In this document: positions 17,814 to 26,243 of the stretch, piece by piece
Layout: each line of letters begins with the position of its first letter
How positions within the stretch are numbered: position 1 is the stretch's first letter
Assembly (NCBI GenBank): GCA_049671305.1
Contig: JBATUR010000019.1
Coordinates: 1 to 39,066 of the forward strand
Reading direction: 5' to 3'
DNA length: 39,066 nucleotides
DNA from: CADCTM01 sp049671305
GTDB lineage: Bacteria; Cyanobacteriota; Cyanobacteriia; Cyanobacteriales; Coleofasciculaceae
Translations under genes and position numbers: made by a program
The notes under the pieces: generated by a model
What the model was told of the DNA's origin: nothing
What the model saw: the letters and a program-made list of their open reading frames with translations, nothing else
Databases searched by the model: none

Positions 17814-18171
17814 AGTCCCCCAAAAAATCGCTGATTATTGACTAAATAATAAGATACCCTTGATCGGTCACAGGATTTTACTAAAGTTACCACGATGTGG
17901 CAAAGGTCTTGTCGCTCAAAAGGAGTAGTCGAGGCAGTTTTGGCTGATTTTCAAAGATTTTAGGTTAGGTAAAGCTTAAGTGAACACAATTTTACTTTCT
18001 TTGGCACTGTCAAAAATAATAATGCTAATTTTCTTTACTTCAATATTCTACACAAGAGCTATAATAAAAAATATTTTATAGTAATTGCTTGGCAGCGCAG
18101 GCGGTGGTAGACAATGGAAAGGTAATTGTGATTTAATCTCAATTGTGATCAAACTTATAAACTAGCGATTA
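17814..18171. promoter_or_regulatory. 358-bp AT-rich divergent promoter region of the polysaccharide genes
   Basis: No gene is visible. The region lies between the divergent GT39-like and MBOAT genes. A nine-base direct repeat AATTGTGAT occurs at 18124-18132 and 18141-18149, 17 bases apart and just upstream of the MBOAT ATG at 18172. TGTGA is half of a CRP-type site, but the matching TCACA half is not seen, so a CRP site is doubtful. No clear -35/-10 pair was found. Confidence 0.35.
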
Positions 18172-19752
18172 ATGCTCTTTAATTCTTACGAATTTATTTT
18201 TCTATTTCTACCAATTACTTTGGTTATCTTTTTGCAAATTGGTAGTAGAGGATATCAACAACTAGCTCGAACCTGGCTTGTTTTTGCCTCTCTAGTTTTT
18301 TATGGCTGGTGGAAAGTTTATTATGTAGGTTTATTGCTGTTATCTGTTGTTTTTAATTATTTTATTGGCATCAATTTAAGCCGTAGTATAACTAGATATG
18401 TATCAGCAAAACAATTGCTAACGATAGGAATTGTTTTTAATCTTGGACTATTAGGTTATTTTAAGTATACAGATTTTTTAATTGCTACGACTAACGATTT
18501 AACTGGTACATCTTTTAATTTACCTAACATAATTTTACCCCTAGCTATCTCATTTTTCACCTTTAATCAAATTGCTTATTTAATTGATGCTTATCGAGGC
18601 GAAGCTCAAGAGTATAACTTTTTAACTTATAGTCTATTTACAACTTTTTTTCCTTACTTAATGTCCGGTCCAATTGTCCATCACAAAGAGATAATTCCTC
18701 AATTTAACCAAAAATCAACTTATCATTTTAATAGTGAGGATGTGGCAGTTGGCTTAACTTTATTTTTCCTAGGACTCTTTAAAAAAGTTGTTTTTGCTGA
18801 TAGTATTGCAGTATATGCCAGTCCAGTTTTTGAAGCAGTAGCCACAGGTGTACCTGTTACCTTTTTCGAGGCTTGGGGTGCAGCAATAGCTTATTCTTTG
18901 CAGCTTTATTTTGATTTTTCAGGTTATTCAGATATGGCAATTGGTGTTGCCAGAGTGTTTGGTGTTAAATTTCCTCTTAACTTTAACTCGCCTTATAAAT
19001 CACTGAACATTATCGACTTTTGGCGACGCTGGCATATAACTCTTTCTCATTTTTTGCGAGACTATCTTTACATTCCATTAGGAGGTAATCGTAAAGGAAA
19101 AACACGGCGTTATCTCAATTTAATGCTTACCATGTTATTAGGTGGACTTTGGCATGGAGCTGGGTGGACGTTTGTAATTTGGGGTGGACTACATGGCATT
19201 TATTTAGTAATTAATCATCAATGGCATTCACTGCGGCGCTCATTAGGACATGATCTTACTAAAACCCAGTGGTGGAGTCGAGGGCTAGCTTGCCTTGTAA
19301 CGTTTTCTGCTGTGGTTATTTCCTGGGTTTTCTTTCGGTCAAAAGACTTAGATTCTGCGCTGTTAATGATAAAAGGAATGATGGGAATTAATGGTATTTC
19401 TATTCCTTTAACAATTGCTGATAAGTTAGGCGCACCAGTAAAATCATTATTATCTAGTTTGGGTATAAGTTTGGTAATAGAAGGCGCATCACAAATGTTT
19501 TTTACTTATATTTGGTCAATTCTCTTGCTGGCAATTGCTTGGTTTACTCCTAACACTCAAGAGATACTAAAACACTACAAACCAGCGCTTGATTATAAGT
19601 TGCCAAAAGCTAATGTTGATAGTTTAAATCAATCTGCTAAATCTTGGGCATGGCAACCGAATGCTCTGTGGTCTATTACATTAGGAATTATTGCTGGAAT
19701 TAGTTTAGTATATCTCCGAAAAGCCAGCTTATTTTTGTACTTCCAATTTTAA
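18172..19752 (+). CDS. MBOAT-family O-acyltransferase (AlgI-like)
   Basis: The 526-residue membrane protein opens MLFNSYEFIFLFLPITLVIF and contains YFDFSGYSDMAIGVARVFG, FWRRWHITLSHFLRDYLY (His288) and LLGGLWHGAGWTFVIWGG with the catalytic His328. These are the hallmarks of AlgI/PatA-type MBOAT proteins. They pass acetyl groups across the inner membrane for O-acetylation of a polysaccharide or peptidoglycan. The SGNH-like partner begins five bases after the stop, the usual AlgI/AlgJ or PatA/PatB arrangement. With glycosyltransferases and a GH2-like protein nearby, an exopolysaccharide acceptor is the likeliest. Peptidoglycan is an alternative. Confidence 0.92.
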   Translation: MLFNSYEFIFLFLPITLVIFLQIGSRGYQQLARTWLVFASLVFYGWWKVYYVGLLLLSVVFNYFIGINLSRSITRYVSAKQLLTIGIVFNLGLLGYFKYTDFLIATTNDLTGTSFNLPNIILPLAISFFTFNQIAYLIDAYRGEAQEYNFLTYSLFTTFFPYLMSGPIVHHKEIIPQFNQKSTYHFNSEDVAVGLTLFFLGLFKKVVFADSIAVYASPVFEAVATGVPVTFFEAWGAAIAYSLQLYFDFSGYSDMAIGVARVFGVKFPLNFNSPYKSLNIIDFWRRWHITLSHFLRDYLYIPLGGNRKGKTRRYLNLMLTMLLGGLWHGAGWTFVIWGGLHGIYLVINHQWHSLRRSLGHDLTKTQWWSRGLACLVTFSAVVISWVFFRSKDLDSALLMIKGMMGINGISIPLTIADKLGAPVKSLLSSLGISLVIEGASQMFFTYIWSILLLAIAWFTPNTQEILKHYKPALDYKLPKANVDSLNQSAKSWAWQPNALWSITLGIIAGISLVYLRKASLFLYFQF

Positions 19753-19757
19753 AGTAA

Positions 19758-20888
19758 ATGATTTTTAATAAAGGTAAGTCTAAACCAATCAGTTATCTTC
19801 AATTATTGGTAATAGTTGCAGCCATTACCATTTTAATTTTACAAATTCCTACACTAATTATTGATCCATATAAAGTATTTGGCTTAACTGATTTCAATAA
19901 AAAGAATTTTGATCCTAATACAAGATACTTAAAAATAGAATATTTACTTAAACACAATAAGGCTGATTCTTTTATTTTGGGTTCTTCTAGAGTCAACTTT
20001 TATGATGTAAAGTTAGCAAGTTTATTGTCCCAGCATAACTATTATAATATGACGGCTTTTAACGACTATCCTTTAAGTATTCGGAAAAAGTTAGAATGGT
20101 TAGTTTCTACTAGAAAAGTTAATCAAATTATTATAGGAATGGATTATGATCATCAAGCAATGGATGAAACTAAAGATACAGATTTACTTAGGCAAGAGCA
20201 TCCTTTAATTAGTCAAGAGCCAAAGCTTAAGTTTTACTATAAATACACAGCATTTCAACCAGAAACCTTAATTTTATGTATCCAATCAAACTTAGAAAAA
20301 GAAGTAAAAAATATATTTAATATAACAACAGGTCAATCTAAATTACTTCGCAAAGATCAGTTAAGATTGGAAGATCCAACTAGCTATATAGCAAGTAATT
20401 TCAAACCTGCTAATAAAGTGGAGAGCAAAACTAAACTTATTAAAGAAGAACCTAAAAAACTTAAAAGTATTCAAGAGTTAGAGAAAATTATTGACATTAC
20501 TAATAGTAAAAATATTCAAACTATAATCGTAGTTAATCCCTTAAATCATCATCGCTTTATAACCTTTGATATTGATTCCTACGCTACTTGGATTAAACGA
20601 ATGGTTGAGGTATCTGGACAAATTTGGGATTTTTCAGGCATAAACTCAATAACAAAAAATGATCAATATTATTATGAAGACACCCATTTCACAAAACAAG
20701 CGGGCGATTTAGTTTTAAATAAAATACTTAATAATCAGAAAGCCGTTAAAGACATTCCTGAAGATTTCGGCATTCTTGTAACTAAAGAAAACTTAAATGC
20801 TCATATTGAACGCCTGAAAAGCTCATATAAAGATTATAAAAAGTATTATCAAACTCATTATCGTACTCAATTAGTTCCGGAAGATTAA
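19758..20888 (+). CDS. Membrane-anchored SGNH-like partner of the MBOAT acyltransferase
   Basis: The 376-residue protein has one N-terminal membrane anchor (about residues 12-35), so the catalytic part is probably extracytoplasmic. ILGSSRVNF at residues 73-81 resembles the nucleophile-serine block of SGNH esterases (GSSR in place of GDS). EDTHFTKQAGDLVL at 307-320 gives the Asp308-x-His310 pair in the AlgJ/AlgX-like place. Such proteins take the acetyl group delivered by the MBOAT protein and transfer it to the glycan. The central part (180-240) is Lys-rich and less conserved in appearance. It starts five bases after the MBOAT stop, and the pairing supports the call. Confidence 0.78.
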   Translation: MIFNKGKSKPISYLQLLVIVAAITILILQIPTLIIDPYKVFGLTDFNKKNFDPNTRYLKIEYLLKHNKADSFILGSSRVNFYDVKLASLLSQHNYYNMTAFNDYPLSIRKKLEWLVSTRKVNQIIIGMDYDHQAMDETKDTDLLRQEHPLISQEPKLKFYYKYTAFQPETLILCIQSNLEKEVKNIFNITTGQSKLLRKDQLRLEDPTSYIASNFKPANKVESKTKLIKEEPKKLKSIQELEKIIDITNSKNIQTIIVVNPLNHHRFITFDIDSYATWIKRMVEVSGQIWDFSGINSITKNDQYYYEDTHFTKQAGDLVLNKILNNQKAVKDIPEDFGILVTKENLNAHIERLKSSYKDYKKYYQTHYRTQLVPED

Positions 20889-20942
20889 TAAAGATTCATT
20901 TAAATCATTTAAAAAAATTAGCTATTGATGTGAGATTGATTA

Positions 20943-22217
20943 ATGTTAACTAACACACCTTCCGAAAAATTACCAATTAAGGTTTTACTATTCGCCTATG
21001 CCTGTCAACCCAATAGCGGTTCCGAAGCAGGAATGGGTTGGAATTGGTCATGGCATTTAGCAGAAGTAGGTCATGAGGTTTGGGTGTTGACAACTGTTGA
21101 AGCAAAAGATGGCATTGAACAAGGTTTGGCATTAAAATCGCTGCCTAACCTACATTTTATTTATGTTGAGACACCTGCTTGGATCAAGCGCTACATTCGC
21201 GGTCGTTTTGTAGCTCTTTATGGGTATTATGCACATTATTTAGGATGGCAAAAACAAGCCTACAATACTGCACAAAATCTTGATCAAGAACATCATTTTG
21301 ATCTAGTTCATCATGTTAGTTGGGGTGGTGTAAATACTGGGTCTTGGCTTTGTTATATGGATAAACCTTTTATTTTTGGACCAATTGGTGGGGGACAAGT
21401 TGCACCGCCTGCTTTTAAAAAGTACTTTCTCCGTAATTGGAGATTAGAAAAGATACGCTCTTTAATGGTCAATTTTATCAATTTTAATCGATTGGTAACA
21501 ACAACAATCACTCAATCTGATTTAGTTTTAGTTACTAATAGTGATACTCTAAATTTAGTTAAAAAACTTGGGGCAAAGCGAGTTGAATACTTTTTTGATA
21601 GCGCTTTGCCTGAAGACTACTTTCCACCAGAGTTGCCCATTCGGACAACCTCACCAGAACTAAAAATACTTTGGGTGGGGGGTATCTTTCCCAGAAAAGG
21701 CTTACGTCTTGCCCTCGAAGCCCTTGGACAAGTTAAGGAACACATTCCTTTGAAAATGACCATTTTAGGAGGTGGTTATCTCAGCGAGCTTGTACCTAGC
21801 TGGATTGAAGAATTTGGCGTAGAAAAATTGGTAAATTATCAAGGAAAAATTCCTTGGTTAGATGTCAAAAATGCCTATCTCAAAAATGATGTTTTCCTAT
21901 TTACAAGCTTACGAGATTCCACAGGAATGCAATTACTTGAAGCCTTATCTCAAGGTTTACCAATCATCGGATTAGATCATCAAGGTATTCGCGATTTTGT
22001 TCCTAAGAATGCAGCTATTAAAGTTCCCGTAACTAACCCTGCCGAGACTGTACAAGGACTTGCTCAAGCAATTCAATATATGTTTGAACATCCCCAAGAG
22101 CGTTTAGAAATGGGTCAAAAAGGTTACGAATTTGCTAAGATGCATACTTGGAAACAAAATGCTATAAAGATGACTGAACATTATCAACAAATTGTTAAAT
22201 CTAAAATCAATACTTAA
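20943..22217 (+). CDS. Glycosyltransferase family 4 protein
   Basis: The 424-residue GT-B enzyme starts KVLLFAYACQPNSGSEAGMGW, the GSEAG donor/acceptor loop of a GT4 subgroup. The second Rossmann domain has ILWVGGIFPRKGLRLALEAL and, near the C-terminus, DSTGMQLLEALSQGLPIIG with the Glu-rich nucleotide-sugar site. It should transfer a sugar from an NDP donor in the cytosol. No membrane helix is visible. It lies 54 bases after the SGNH-like gene and 38 before the GH2-like gene, so it is probably in one operon building an exopolysaccharide. Sugar specificity cannot be read. Confidence 0.9.
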   Translation: MLTNTPSEKLPIKVLLFAYACQPNSGSEAGMGWNWSWHLAEVGHEVWVLTTVEAKDGIEQGLALKSLPNLHFIYVETPAWIKRYIRGRFVALYGYYAHYLGWQKQAYNTAQNLDQEHHFDLVHHVSWGGVNTGSWLCYMDKPFIFGPIGGGQVAPPAFKKYFLRNWRLEKIRSLMVNFINFNRLVTTTITQSDLVLVTNSDTLNLVKKLGAKRVEYFFDSALPEDYFPPELPIRTTSPELKILWVGGIFPRKGLRLALEALGQVKEHIPLKMTILGGGYLSELVPSWIEEFGVEKLVNYQGKIPWLDVKNAYLKNDVFLFTSLRDSTGMQLLEALSQGLPIIGLDHQGIRDFVPKNAAIKVPVTNPAETVQGLAQAIQYMFEHPQERLEMGQKGYEFAKMHTWKQNAIKMTEHYQQIVKSKINT

Positions 22218-22255
22218 AGGTAAGTTAGGGCATTAAAGCCAAGGATTACTTAAAA

Positions 22256-25200
22256 ATGAAAAGTAAACTGGCGAAACTCTTAGCAACATTTCTCTTAACG
22301 CTTATTATTTTTGGATTAAATAATCACCTTCAAAAAGGGCATTCTGCCAACTGCCCTAACCGACAAAATTATAGCCAATCATTAACAGTATCTCCAAATA
22401 AAACTAGTCAATATCTCAACGGAGAATGGCAGTTTATTCCTGCTGAATCTCCAGCCCAACAACCACCTAAAACTGGTTGGGGTTCTATCTTAGTACCTGG
22501 TGATTGGCAACACGAAAATGACAACTCTATACCAGGATTAATCAAGCGAGGAACTGGAAAAATCTGGGAAAAATTCAATGGTTCCCAACTTACTAAAGCC
22601 TGGTATCAACGTACAATATTAATTCCCCAAAATTGGCAAAATAAAACTCTTTTCCTCGACTTTCAACGAGTTAGCACCGATGCAGAAATCTACATCAATG
22701 GTATTAAATGCGGCGAGATAGACTGGCCCTATGGCACTGTTGATATTAGTCGCGTGATTAAGCCTGGAAAAGACAATATATTAAGCATATTAGTAACCGC
22801 AGTTGCTGACCAAAAAGAAAAAACCATCATCATGGGTCCTAACGAGATGTACAAGGCAGAAGCCAAGCTAGACTCACGGGGACTCATTGGGGAAATTCAG
22901 TTGCTTAGTTTGCCAAATAGCCCCCAGATCAGTGACGTATTTGTACAACCTTCAATCAGAAAAAAACAGATAGAACTAGATATAGAACTAACCGACGTTA
23001 CCCAGCAAGATACAGTAAAAGTTGTCGCCCAAATGCTTAATGAAAAGGGCGAAATAGAACAAGAATTTACCAACAATACAAATGTCAAAGCTAAACAGAA
23101 GCAAGTTATTAAAGCAATTTGGAATTGGCAAAACCCGCGATTATGGGACGTTGGAAAACCGAATCTTTATACCCTGAAACTTTCCTTAAAAGGCAAAAAA
23201 ATTAACGGAGAATATACCCAGCAATTTGGCTTTCGAGAATTCTGGATTGAAGGACGGCAATTTTATTTAAATGGCACAGAAATTCGCCTGCGACCCATAG
23301 TAGCTGAAGAACCTTGGGCGATCGCAATTCCCCAAGTTGCAGACCGCATCATTGACGGCTATAGTTTTGCCGGTTACAACATTGCCGAACTGTGGCCCTG
23401 GAACCACGACGAACGGGGCAGATGGCATTTTCGAGAAAGCTTTGCCCAACGCGCTGATCTCAAAGGCTTTCCCCTCATCGCCCCCGCCCTAGATATCGCC
23501 TCTATCGCCTCAAACAAAACTTGGAACAACTCACGCCAACGCTGGGAACAACGCATGGCAACAGATTTGCGCCGCTATCGCAACCATCCCTCAATCTTAA
23601 TTTGGGCAAACAGTCCTAATTTTTTTGGGCATAGTGATGACCAGAACCCGCGACGAATTGGCAAAAAAAACATCGAAGGAACCATTACTAAAATAGAAGA
23701 CAAACGCCTCAAAGAAATCGCTCCAATTGGTGAGGAAGCTATCAGCCTCATCAAAAAATATGACCCTACCCGCCCCGTAATGATGCATCAAGGTGCAAGC
23801 GTTGGAGATATTTACGCCCTCAACTCCTACCTCAACATGATACCTCTACAAGAACGGGAAGAATGGCTCTCTTCTTGGCAACAAAAGGGAGATATGCCAT
23901 ACATGGTAGTCGAATTCGGTACACCCTTACACGCTACCATGATGCGTGCTCGCAATGGTTTTGCTTCTTCCGTTGTCAGCGAACCTTTGATGACAGAATT
24001 TAGTGCAATTTATTCGGGAAAGCAAGCTTATGAATTAGAAACGAACGAGTATAGAAATAAAATTCGTGAATTGTTTGTTAAAGAACAAGAATATAAAAAT
24101 TGGTACGGTAATAGTGAACTAAATTTTGCTCCAGCATTCCAAAAACTATTGCAATTATTTAATACTAACACCTGGCGAAGTTGGCGTACAATGGGCATAA
24201 CAGGCGGCATGATTCCCTGGAATAATGGGCAAGGTTGGCAATCTCCAGAAGGCAAACAACAAATAGATAGCGGTCAAACTTTGCAAAATCAACGCGGCGT
24301 TTACCTTAAACAAGTTCCCAAATCGCTATGGTACAATTTGCAACCACAGGCAAACATTATCCATCCCAGTGGGCAGGCATTACTGCAAAATAATCACTCA
24401 ACACTCGCTTGGATAGCAGGTAAGGAAATCACTGACAAAGATCATAACTTTACAGCGGGAGAAAAACTGCAAAAACAAGTTGTTTTAATTAACGACACTC
24501 GCACAAATCAGCCATTTTCTTTCAACTGGCAAGCAGTGGTAAATGGACAAATCATTAAACAAGAAAAAATAGGAACAATTGAAGCAGGGCAAACTCAATT
24601 TTTCCCCATAGAAATAAATCTACCCAAAAATATCCTACAGAAAATAGATGGACAAATTATCCTAAAAGCTAATATTGGTAATCAACAACATGAAGATAAA
24701 TTTGCCTTTCGAGTCTTCCCCCAACGGCAAAAAGTAACAGACACAATTACCGTATTTGACCCCGTTGGTAAGACAACCAAGATGTTGCAGCAACTGGGAT
24801 ATAAAGTTGTATCTTGGGATAAAAAAACAGTCCCTAAATTACTAATAATTGGTCGCGAAGCCTTATCATCTCCTTTGCCAGAATTAGAAAACTTTGTGCG
24901 TAATGGCGGAAAGGCGATCGCATTTAGCCAAAAACCTCAATTCCTCCAAAAACTCGGCTTTCGTGTCTCCCCTCACCAAACCCGCCGCGTCTTCCCCGTT
25001 AACAGCAACCATCCTATTTTTAAAGACCTAGATGAACTTGATTTACGCGACTGGACAGGACAAAGTACCCTCTTAGAAGCTTATCCTAATACATTAAAAA
25101 GTGACGTAAAACGTAGCCCTCATGGTGTACCTTGGTACGGCTGGCATTGGAGTAATCGCGGTACCGTCAGTAGTGCAGCTATCGAAAAACCACATAATAG

Positions 25201-26017
25201 TTCATGGCGACCAATTTTAGAGTCTGAATTTGATTTAGCATACACTCCTTTAATGGAACTTGAATATGGCAAAGGACGGCTAATTTTAACTACTTTAGAC
25301 TTAGAAGATCACATTCCAATAGATGCGGCAGCAGCAAAAATTGCTCAACAACTTATTGAATATGGAACCACAGTATCTCCATCATCTAAAGCTAATAAAG
25401 TAATTTTAATTGGCAATAAAATAGACCAAACTAAACTTGATGATTTGGGTTTAATTTATCAGTCATCCAACTCCTTAATAACTGAAGCTCAACTAACAAT
25501 TATTGGCGCTGAAACGAATCTAGAAGACCAAGATTTACAAGCATATTTAAATAACGGTGGCAAAGTATTTTTTTTAGCACAAAATACGCAAAATGCAGCA
25601 TTAGGATTGCGTTTGCAACAAGGAAAAATCGACAAGTTGCCAACCATACCAAATTGGCAAGAAGTTAGTGGAATTAGTACTTCTGATTTGCACTCTCGCA
25701 CAAATTACGAAACTTGGTTAATACAATCAGGAGGAGAAATAGCAAGTAACGGCTTATTCAGTCGAATTAAAGTTGGTAAAGGAGTTGCTATCTTCTGTCA
25801 AATTGATCCCGAAAAATTGAATGCTGATAAAAATACTTACTTCCGTTATACTCGTTGGCGACAAACCAGAACATTAGCCCAACTTCTGGCTAATTTGGGT
25901 GCGAGTTTTCAAGCTGATGCCGCAATATTTAAACCTAATAATTTTAAGTTGTATCATTCCGATTATCGAACCGATTTCGATTTAGGAGACGATCCTTATC
26001 GTTACTATCGTTGGTAG
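22256..26017 (+). CDS. Large exported GH2-like glycoside hydrolase with altered acid/base and tandem C-terminal Rossmann-like domains
   Basis: The 1253-residue protein has an N-terminal hydrophobic signal (residues 5-21). Its order is: GH2 sugar-binding jelly roll (about 50-220; LNGEWQFIP, AWYQRTILIP, AEIYINGIKCGE), Ig-like domain (220-330), TIM barrel (330-660), Ig-like domain (705-822). After these come two similar modules (about 830-1035 and 1045-1245) with ENFVRNGGKAIAF and QAYLNNGGKVFFL, resembling glutamine-amidotransferase-like domains. MVVEFG gives likely nucleophile Glu553. The acid/base block is HPSILIWANSPN (444-455) instead of HPSxxxWxxGNE, so Glu is replaced by Asn455. It could be an unusual hydrolase, a transglycosidase or a binding protein for the polymer made by this locus. 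Confidence 0.85.
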   Translation: MKSKLAKLLATFLLTLIIFGLNNHLQKGHSANCPNRQNYSQSLTVSPNKTSQYLNGEWQFIPAESPAQQPPKTGWGSILVPGDWQHENDNSIPGLIKRGTGKIWEKFNGSQLTKAWYQRTILIPQNWQNKTLFLDFQRVSTDAEIYINGIKCGEIDWPYGTVDISRVIKPGKDNILSILVTAVADQKEKTIIMGPNEMYKAEAKLDSRGLIGEIQLLSLPNSPQISDVFVQPSIRKKQIELDIELTDVTQQDTVKVVAQMLNEKGEIEQEFTNNTNVKAKQKQVIKAIWNWQNPRLWDVGKPNLYTLKLSLKGKKINGEYTQQFGFREFWIEGRQFYLNGTEIRLRPIVAEEPWAIAIPQVADRIIDGYSFAGYNIAELWPWNHDERGRWHFRESFAQRADLKGFPLIAPALDIASIASNKTWNNSRQRWEQRMATDLRRYRNHPSILIWANSPNFFGHSDDQNPRRIGKKNIEGTITKIEDKRLKEIAPIGEEAISLIKKYDPTRPVMMHQGASVGDIYALNSYLNMIPLQEREEWLSSWQQKGDMPYMVVEFGTPLHATMMRARNGFASSVVSEPLMTEFSAIYSGKQAYELETNEYRNKIRELFVKEQEYKNWYGNSELNFAPAFQKLLQLFNTNTWRSWRTMGITGGMIPWNNGQGWQSPEGKQQIDSGQTLQNQRGVYLKQVPKSLWYNLQPQANIIHPSGQALLQNNHSTLAWIAGKEITDKDHNFTAGEKLQKQVVLINDTRTNQPFSFNWQAVVNGQIIKQEKIGTIEAGQTQFFPIEINLPKNILQKIDGQIILKANIGNQQHEDKFAFRVFPQRQKVTDTITVFDPVGKTTKMLQQLGYKVVSWDKKTVPKLLIIGREALSSPLPELENFVRNGGKAIAFSQKPQFLQKLGFRVSPHQTRRVFPVNSNHPIFKDLDELDLRDWTGQSTLLEAYPNTLKSDVKRSPHGVPWYGWHWSNRGTVSSAAIEKPHNSSWRPILESEFDLAYTPLMELEYGKGRLILTTLDLEDHIPIDAAAAKIAQQLIEYGTTVSPSSKANKVILIGNKIDQTKLDDLGLIYQSSNSLITEAQLTIIGAETNLEDQDLQAYLNNGGKVFFLAQNTQNAALGLRLQQGKIDKLPTIPNWQEVSGISTSDLHSRTNYETWLIQSGGEIASNGLFSRIKVGKGVAIFCQIDPEKLNADKNTYFRYTRWRQTRTLAQLLANLGASFQADAAIFKPNNFKLYHSDYRTDFDLGDDPYRYYRW

Positions 26018-26084
26018 ACTTGCAAAAATCGTACTTTCGTTAAGAATCATTACTCTTAAACAACAATAAGATTGTTTCAGTCTT

Positions 26085-26243
26085 ATGCTAAATCCCTATG
26101 AGTATGGACATTTGGGCGATGGCATTGCTGTAAACGATGAAATTTGTAGGAAAACCCCCGTGGTTGCCCAACTCAGTATTCGGCGCCCATTTAGCCAAAA
26201 ATTGGGCATGATTTTAATAAGTATAAGGGAGAAATTGATATGA
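26085..26243 (+). CDS. Possible 52-residue small ORF overlapping the chlB start
   Basis: An ATG at 26085 opens a 52-codon frame. Its TGA (26241-26243) overlaps the chlB ATG (26240-26242) as ATGA. The product begins MLNPYEYGHLGDGIAVNDE and has a mixed, protein-like composition with no low complexity. I do not recognise it. There is no clear ribosome-binding site before its ATG. The overlap could be chance, because chlB has its own AAGGGAG site inside the frame. If real, it would couple translation to chlB. Confidence 0.35.
   Translation: MLNPYEYGHLGDGIAVNDEICRKTPVVAQLSIRRPFSQKLGMILISIREKLI

Noticed and set aside
18124..18150. CRP-type operator TGTGA-N6-TCACA before the MBOAT gene
   Set aside because: Only TGTGA half-sites in direct repeat; the second half reads CTCAA.
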